From an uncultured Bacteroidales bacterium (GTDB lineage Bacteria; Bacteroidota; Bacteroidia; Bacteroidales; UBA932), in the NCBI GenBank assembly GCA_934691625.1, contig CAKUTA010000014.1, positions 1-57,638 on the forward strand: DNA of 57,638 nt, written 5' to 3'. Shown in pieces: positions 53,286 to 57,638 of the stretch (position 1 is the first letter of the stretch; every line of letters starts with the position of its first letter). The notes under the pieces are model-generated. The model was not told the DNA's origin. It made no database searches and saw nothing but the letters and a program-made list of their open reading frames with translations. The position numbers were made by a program, and so were the translations under genes.

Positions 53286-54428
53286 TTATCCGAGGAATCC
53301 GAGGAGGATGCCTGCAGCTACGGCTGAACCGATAACTCCTGCCACATTCGGCCCCATGGCGTGCATGAGCAGATGGTTTGACGGATCAGCTTCTCGCCCT
53401 ACAACTTCCGATACACGTGCGCTGTCCGGGACTGCAGATACACCGGCATTGCCGATAAGCGGGTTGATCTTATGCCCTTCTCTGCAGAACAGGTTCATGA
53501 ATTTCACGAACAGGACACCGCATGCCGTGGCAATGACGAATGACAGAAGTCCGAGCGCGAAAATCTTCACCGATGTTGCAGACAGGAACTTGTCCGCCTG
53601 GGTGGAGCATCCGACAGTGAGACCGATAAGGGTCGTGACCACGTCAATGAGCGGTCCTCTGGCAGTCTCTGCAAGACGCCTTGTCACTCCGCTCTCTTTC
53701 AGAAGATTTCCGAAGAAGAGCATGCCGAGGAGCGGAAGGCCTGAAGGCACGATGAAAGCCGTCGTAAGGAAGCCGACGATAGGGAAGATTATCTTTTCCC
53801 TCTGGCTGACGGCACGTGGAGCAGGCATTCTGATGAGCCTTTCCTTCTTGGATGTAAGGAGAAGCATGATAGGCTTCTGGATGACAGGTACAAGTGCCAT
53901 GTATGAATATGCCGATACCGCAATCGCACCCATCAGGTCCGGGGCGAGCTTCGAGGAAAGGAAGATGGCTGTAGGACCGTCAGCACCTCCGATGATGCCG
54001 ATGGCTCCTGCTTCGTTAGGCATAAATCCCGATGCCAGTGCCAGGAGATATGCTCCGAATATTCCCATCTGGGCGGCAGCCCCGATCAGAATAAGCCTTG
54101 GCTGAGATATAAGTGCCGAGAAGTCAGTCATTGCACCGATTCCAAGGAAAATCAGCGGAGGATACCATCCCTGCCGTACCCCCTGGTACAGGATATTCAG
54201 GACAGAGCCGTCTTCATACACGCCGATATTCAGTCCCGGGAACATAGGGATATTGCCTATGATCATTCCGAAGCCGATAGGGACGAGAAGCAGCGGCTCC
54301 CATTCCTTTACAATCGCGAGCGTTATAAAGACAATGCCGATGGCAATCATCACCAGATGCTGCCAGGTCATGTTGCAGAAGCCCGTGAACTTCCAAAACT
54401 GTTGTAAACTGTTGATGATCTGGTCCAT
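53286..54428 (-). CDS. mmdB: Na+-translocating decarboxylase beta subunit (methylmalonyl-CoA decarboxylase)
   Basis: This membrane subunit decarboxylates the carboxybiotin carried by MmdC and pumps Na+ outwards. The 380-residue protein has about nine or ten spans and the OadB-family motifs GIGAMTDFSALI, GIIGGADGPTAIFLSSKLAP and LMHAMGPNVAGVIGSAVAAG. Asp in GGADGP and the polar helix DFSALI are typical of the ion path. It lies four bases after the biotin carrier gene. Oxaloacetate decarboxylase beta is the near relative; the neighbouring MmdA alpha subunit decides for methylmalonyl-CoA. Confidence 0.93.
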   Translation of the reverse strand: MDQIINSLQQFWKFTGFCNMTWQHLVMIAIGIVFITLAIVKEWEPLLLVPIGFGMIIGNIPMFPGLNIGVYEDGSVLNILYQGVRQGWYPPLIFLGIGAMTDFSALISQPRLILIGAAAQMGIFGAYLLALASGFMPNEAGAIGIIGGADGPTAIFLSSKLAPDLMGAIAVSAYSYMALVPVIQKPIMLLLTSKKERLIRMPAPRAVSQREKIIFPIVGFLTTAFIVPSGLPLLGMLFFGNLLKESGVTRRLAETARGPLIDVVTTLIGLTVGCSTQADKFLSATSVKIFALGLLSFVIATACGVLFVKFMNLFCREGHKINPLIGNAGVSAVPDSARVSEVVGREADPSNHLLMHAMGPNVAGVIGSAVAAGILLGFLG

Positions 54429-54432
54429 ATAG

Positions 54433-54876
54433 CTATGCTATAGTTACGATGGCAGCGCCTTCGAGAACAGAGTCTCCTTTTGCTGCATTGATCTTGGTGA
54501 CAACACCGGCCCTGTCAGCCTGAATCTCATTCTCCATCTTCATGGCCTCCAGAACAGCCACTTTCTGACCGGCAGCTACAGTATCGCCCTCCTTTACGGA
54601 GATTTCAATGATTACACCAGGAAGCGGTGATGTCACAGGCTTGCCCTCGCCTGAAGGCTTGGCTGCAGGTGCGGGTGCTGCTGCAGGTTTCTGAACCGGA
54701 GCCGCGGTCTGAGGTGCAGCCTGTACAGGTGCAGCTGCAGGAGCCGCCGGCATGGCATTCTCCATCTCCACCTGATATGATACACCGTTCACTGTAACGT
54801 CGGCAATGTTTCCTTTGGTGGAATTGATGGCTACATTGTAGTCGTTGCCGTTAATCTTAAGCTTATATTCTTTCAT
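54433..54876 (-). CDS. mmdC: Biotin carboxyl carrier subunit of the decarboxylase
   Basis: The 147-residue protein carries biotin on Lys of EAMKMENEI near residue 113 and swings carboxybiotin from MmdA to MmdB. The N-terminal segment (KEYKLKINGNDYNVAINS) is a short beta-domain, followed by a flexible Pro/Ala hinge (about 45-80) typical for such carriers, and the biotinyl domain (SPLPGVIIEISVKEGDTVAAG). Start 54876 is two codons in from 54882 and matches homologues. It sits between the OadG fusion gene and mmdB. Confidence 0.93.
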   Translation of the reverse strand: MKEYKLKINGNDYNVAINSTKGNIADVTVNGVSYQVEMENAMPAAPAAAPVQAAPQTAAPVQKPAAAPAPAAKPSGEGKPVTSPLPGVIIEISVKEGDTVAAGQKVAVLEAMKMENEIQADRAGVVTKINAAKGDSVLEGAAIVTIA

Positions 54877-54928
54877 GATCATTTGTGTTTTAATTATTCG
54901 CGGCTATCGCCGCTGCTTTGTTCAATAA

Positions 54929-55858
54929 TTATTTAGGAAGCTGCCTGAAATTCTGCTCCTTGCTGTTCCATCCGCTGTGCCTTTTCCTGATTGTTATCAC
55001 GAAACTTTCCTTGTCGTGCACCGAGTCCTCCATGTAGAGATGCAGGGCAGCAGCTATTGCAGCATAGACTTCACCGTTCATCTCCTGGTCGAGAGCCATT
55101 GTTATGGCAGCCGCCACTTCAGGAGTAAGCTCGCTGGATTTCTTTCCCTTGCCCTGCTTCTCGCAGCCGCAGTTTTTCGGCTTGCTGCCGGAGATCTTTC
55201 CCAGCAGGCTGAAGAGCCACCAGAGGATAATCAGAGCGCAGAATACCACGGATACGGAAACAAGCGTAAGAATGAATCCATGCTTGTCCTCGTGTGCCAT
55301 CTTCTGGCTGCCTGTCTCAGTGATTCCGGTGCCATTGACCATTCCTGGGGTCGGCACTGCTGGCTCAGGTTCCGTGACGAACTGCATCTGGCGCAGGTCA
55401 TGGGAAGTCTTGGCAACAGATTTTCCCGCCGGAAGTGTTGCCGGAACGCTGATGGAGTCCACGATTGTCCTCCCGTCATTGCTGACGAGGTAGATTGTCG
55501 AGCCGTTCCTGACCTTGAAGCTGGCATAGAATGTGCCGTCATTGCCTTCTCCGCTGGCATGGAACAGGGCAACCTGCCGTGGACCTAGCTTTGTCCTGCT
55601 GTCGGATTTGGTTATCGGGCTCTTCTTCAGATTGCTGCGGTCGTCTGACAGAAAACAGCCGCCGTAGTTGACAGTGCCCTGGGATTTGTTGAATATCTCT
55701 ATCCATCCCGTCCTCCGCCCGTAGTCGTCCATGATACTGCTGCTGTCAGGTTCCGCCATCACCTCTGAAATTATGAGGTCGCTGACGTTCTGGGCATGCG
55801 CCATGAACAGTCCGCCTGCAAGAAAGGCACTGGATATTGTCAATAATATACGTTTCAT
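54929..55858 (-). CDS. OadG-like gamma/delta subunit fused to a lamin-tail domain
   Basis: The 309-residue product combines a signal peptide (MKRILLTISSAFLAGGLFMA), an extracellular lamin-tail-like beta-sandwich (about residues 26-140; LIISEVMAEPDSSSIMDDYG, GWIEIFNKSQGTVNYGG) and a single span (about 180-205, FILTLVSVSVVFCALIILWW). A short cytoplasmic tail follows with GCEKQGKGKKSSELTPEVAA. The span plus tail is OadG/MmdD-like, which stabilises the decarboxylase complex. The start at 55858 is certain from the signal peptide; the frame open further upstream lies inside mmdA. Sandwich domains on this subunit are unusual outside Bacteroidetes. Confidence 0.8.
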   Translation of the reverse strand: MKRILLTISSAFLAGGLFMAHAQNVSDLIISEVMAEPDSSSIMDDYGRRTGWIEIFNKSQGTVNYGGCFLSDDRSNLKKSPITKSDSRTKLGPRQVALFHASGEGNDGTFYASFKVRNGSTIYLVSNDGRTIVDSISVPATLPAGKSVAKTSHDLRQMQFVTEPEPAVPTPGMVNGTGITETGSQKMAHEDKHGFILTLVSVSVVFCALIILWWLFSLLGKISGSKPKNCGCEKQGKGKKSSELTPEVAAAITMALDQEMNGEVYAAIAAALHLYMEDSVHDKESFVITIRKRHSGWNSKEQNFRQLPK

Positions 55859-55871
55859 TCCCCGTGATGAT

Positions 55872-57434
55872 TTAGAGAGGAAGATTGTCGTGCTTCTTGG
55901 CAGGCAATGTCTGCTTCTTGCCTGCAAGCTGCTCGAGTGCGCGTATGACACGGAATCTGGTGTTCCTCGGTTCAATGATATCGTCAATGTAGCCCATTCT
56001 TGCTGCCTGGTAAGGATTGCAGAAGAGGTCATTGTACTCGTTCTTCTTCTCCTCCGCAAGCTTGGCTTTCTCCTCAGGATCCTCCACTGCCTTGAGCTCC
56101 TTTCCGTAGAGAATCTGCACTGCTCCGTCAGCACCCATGACAGCGATGTTGGCTGAAGGCCAAGCGTAATTGATGTCTCCACGTATCTGCTTGCAGCTCA
56201 TGACGATATGCGCACCGCCGTACGATTTTCTCAATGTCACTGTAACCTTAGGCACGGTAGCTTCGCCATAAGCGTAGAGAAGCTTTGCTCCATTCGCGAT
56301 GATAGCGCCGTACTCCTGCTGTGTTCCGCAGAGGAATCCCGGGACATCCACGAGGGTTACGAGCGGAATGTTGAATGCATCGCAGAAGCGCACGAAACGC
56401 GCAGCCTTTCTGGAAGCATTGATGTCCAGCACTCCGGCAAGAAACTTAGGCTGGTTGGCAACGATACCTACGCTCCTGCCGTTCATGTGTGCGAAGCCTA
56501 CTATTATGTTCTTCGCATAGGCTTGATGAACCTCGAAGAATTTTCCGTCATCCACGATGCTCTTGATGACATAGTACATGTCGTATGCCTTGTTCGGGTT
56601 GTCAGGGATAATCTCGTTCAAAGCATCGTCTGTCCTGCTGACAGGGTCATTTGTAGGAACTTCAGGAGCTTCCTCCATATTGTTCTGCGGAATGTAGCTG
56701 AGCAGCTCCTTGATGATCCTGATGCCGTCTTCATCATTTTCGGCAGCGAAATGTGCTACACCGCTTTTGGTCGCGTGCACGCTTGCGCCTCCAAGATCTT
56801 CAGATGTGACAGTCTCTCCTGTGACGCTCTTGACGACAGCCGGGCCTGTAAGGAACATATATGACGTGTTCTTTACCATGACAGTGAAGTCTGTCAAGGC
56901 CGGGGAGTACACGGCACCTCCGGCGCATGGGCCGAAGATTCCTGAAATCTGCGGAACAACACCTGAAGACAGGATATTCCTTTCAAATATCTCTCCGAAG
57001 CCTGCCAGTGAGTTTATACCCTCCTGAATTCTGGCGCCGCCGGAGTCGTTAAGACCGATGCAAGGGACACCATTTCTGGTGGCCATATCCATAACCTTGC
57101 ATATTTTCTGTGCCATAGCTTCGCCGAGGGAACCTCCAGATACTGTGAAGTCCTGTGCGAAGACATATACCAGCCTGCCGTCGATGGTGCCTTGCCCTGT
57201 TACTACTCCGTCACCGTCGAAATGCTGCTTTTCCATTCCGAAGTTTGTGCAGCGGTGCTGAACGAACATGTCGAATTCCTCGAAGCTTCCTTCATCAAGA
57301 AGCAGAGCTATTCTCTCACGTGCCGTGAGCTTTCCTTTCTGGTGCTGAGCATCAATGCGTTTCTGTCCTCCGCCCATCGCGGCGGCAGCTCTGCGCTCGA
57401 CCAGTTTCTTGATATTATCCTGCTGGATACTCAT
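55872..57434 (-). CDS. mmdA: Methylmalonyl-CoA decarboxylase alpha subunit (carboxyltransferase)
   Basis: MmdA moves the carboxyl group from methylmalonyl-CoA to the biotin of MmdC, ending in propionyl-CoA. The 520-residue protein has the two crotonase-like halves of carboxyltransferases: [19 protein letters not shown] and [20 protein letters not shown] in the N-half, [20 protein letters not shown] and [13 protein letters not shown] in the C-half. It begins ATG 57434 with the TTG-N20-TATATTTG promoter upstream. The related propionyl-CoA carboxylase beta cannot be told apart from this subunit alone; the linked mmdB and mmdC settle the decarboxylase reading. Confidence 0.94.
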   Translation of the reverse strand: MSIQQDNIKKLVERRAAAAMGGGQKRIDAQHQKGKLTARERIALLLDEGSFEEFDMFVQHRCTNFGMEKQHFDGDGVVTGQGTIDGRLVYVFAQDFTVSGGSLGEAMAQKICKVMDMATRNGVPCIGLNDSGGARIQEGINSLAGFGEIFERNILSSGVVPQISGIFGPCAGGAVYSPALTDFTVMVKNTSYMFLTGPAVVKSVTGETVTSEDLGGASVHATKSGVAHFAAENDEDGIRIIKELLSYIPQNNMEEAPEVPTNDPVSRTDDALNEIIPDNPNKAYDMYYVIKSIVDDGKFFEVHQAYAKNIIVGFAHMNGRSVGIVANQPKFLAGVLDINASRKAARFVRFCDAFNIPLVTLVDVPGFLCGTQQEYGAIIANGAKLLYAYGEATVPKVTVTLRKSYGGAHIVMSCKQIRGDINYAWPSANIAVMGADGAVQILYGKELKAVEDPEEKAKLAEEKKNEYNDLFCNPYQAARMGYIDDIIEPRNTRFRVIRALEQLAGKKQTLPAKKHDNLPL

Positions 57435-57451
57435 TTGTAATGTATATTTAT

Positions 57452-57470
57452 TAAGTTATACGCCAACTTA
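57452..57470 (-). promoter_or_regulatory. Leader stem upstream of mmdA
   Basis: TAAGTT (57452-57457) pairs with AACTTA (57465-57470) in the 5' leader of mmdA, about 18 bases before the ATG. A weak stem, possibly affecting translation. Confidence 0.3.
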
Positions 57471-57507
57471 TACTTTCGTCATGAAAGCGCCACAAAAGTT
57501 TAACTTA

Positions 57508-57538
57508 CAAATATACAGCAATTTTGCGTATTTCCCAA
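57508..57538 (-). promoter_or_regulatory. Promoter of the mmd operon
   Basis: On the minus strand TTG (57538-57536), 20 bases, then TATATTTG (57515-57508): exact match. The leader is about 70 bases. Beyond it, 57539-57638 has no gene; a hairpin CCAGA/TCTGG (about 57549-57564) is visible. Confidence 0.8.
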
Positions 57539-57638
57539 TTCAGCTGATCCAGAAAACACTCTGGCAGAGTCAAAAAGCAAGTGCAACATTACAACAAATA
57601 TTTGAAGAACTCATCTTTTGGCGTGGAAAAGTTCAATT

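Noticed and set aside
1..57638. tRNA genes, CRISPR arrays, insertion sequences, phage genes
   Set aside because: No cloverleaf-like segments, no regularly spaced direct repeats, and no transposase, integrase or phage proteins were seen on either strand.

Overview
The window reads as chromosomal DNA of a Bacteroidota bacterium, most likely order Bacteroidales. The evidence is a SusC/SusD polysaccharide utilisation locus, lipoproteins with Bacteroidetes-type lipoboxes, the rpsF-rpsR-rplI and tig-clpP-clpX orders, a methylmalonyl-CoA decarboxylase operon, weak Shine-Dalgarno use, and repeated promoters of the Bacteroidetes form TTG-N20-TAnnTTTG. I cannot assign a genus. No rRNA, tRNA, CRISPR array, phage or complete insertion sequence was seen.

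Layout. 1-1380: ribosomal protein operon rpsF-rpsR-rplI with a strong terminator. 1442-5084 (minus): MATE efflux pump with its own promoter and structured leader, two hypothetical proteins, and a WYL regulator. 5172-9658 (plus): a short coiled-coil protein, zapA, a probable 6S RNA, RNase Y and a DsbD-like reductase. 9659-10033: a gene-free stretch made of nested inverted repeats. 10034-13218 (minus): 5'-nucleotidase lipoprotein and an outer-membrane barrel candidate. 13301-15257 (plus): GSCFA protein and a membrane-bound AraC regulator. 15327-17632 (minus): small lipoprotein, crcB, ffh. 17785-19474 (plus): deoxyhypusine synthase-like enzyme and a small AraC-type regulator that overlaps, tail to tail, the minus-strand group recF-DUF721-pdxB-DUF4301 (23445-19419). 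23663-25116 (plus): TPR membrane protein and YebC.

25193-43514 (minus) is a nine-gene polysaccharide utilisation locus. In transcription order: a two-module carbohydrate-binding-like protein, GH76 endo-mannanase, SusC, SusD, a DUF3823 lipoprotein, an unclassified glycosidase-like lipoprotein, a DUF4965/glutaminase-A-like protein, GH92 mannosidase and a GxGYxYP protein. GH76 plus GH92 points to alpha-mannan or alpha-mannosylated glycans. Divergently, at 43647-46193, lies an 848-residue one-component regulator: a periplasmic beta-sandwich plus Kelch-type sensor, one membrane span, and a cytoplasmic AfsR/SARP-like winged helix with an activator domain. The 132-bp space between them carries heptamer direct repeats at 11-bp pitch and a perfect inverted repeat. 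This regulator-operator pair is the most unusual system in the window.

46323-49550 (plus): tig-clpP-clpX. 49690-50532 (minus): pyrF. 50688-57434 (minus): a Na+-translocating methylmalonyl-CoA decarboxylase operon (mmdA, a lamin-tail/OadG fusion, biotin carrier, mmdB), then a small membrane protein and a dipeptidyl peptidase IV-like S9 peptidase. Together these suggest a glycan-fermenting anaerobe that makes propionate through succinate and methylmalonyl-CoA.
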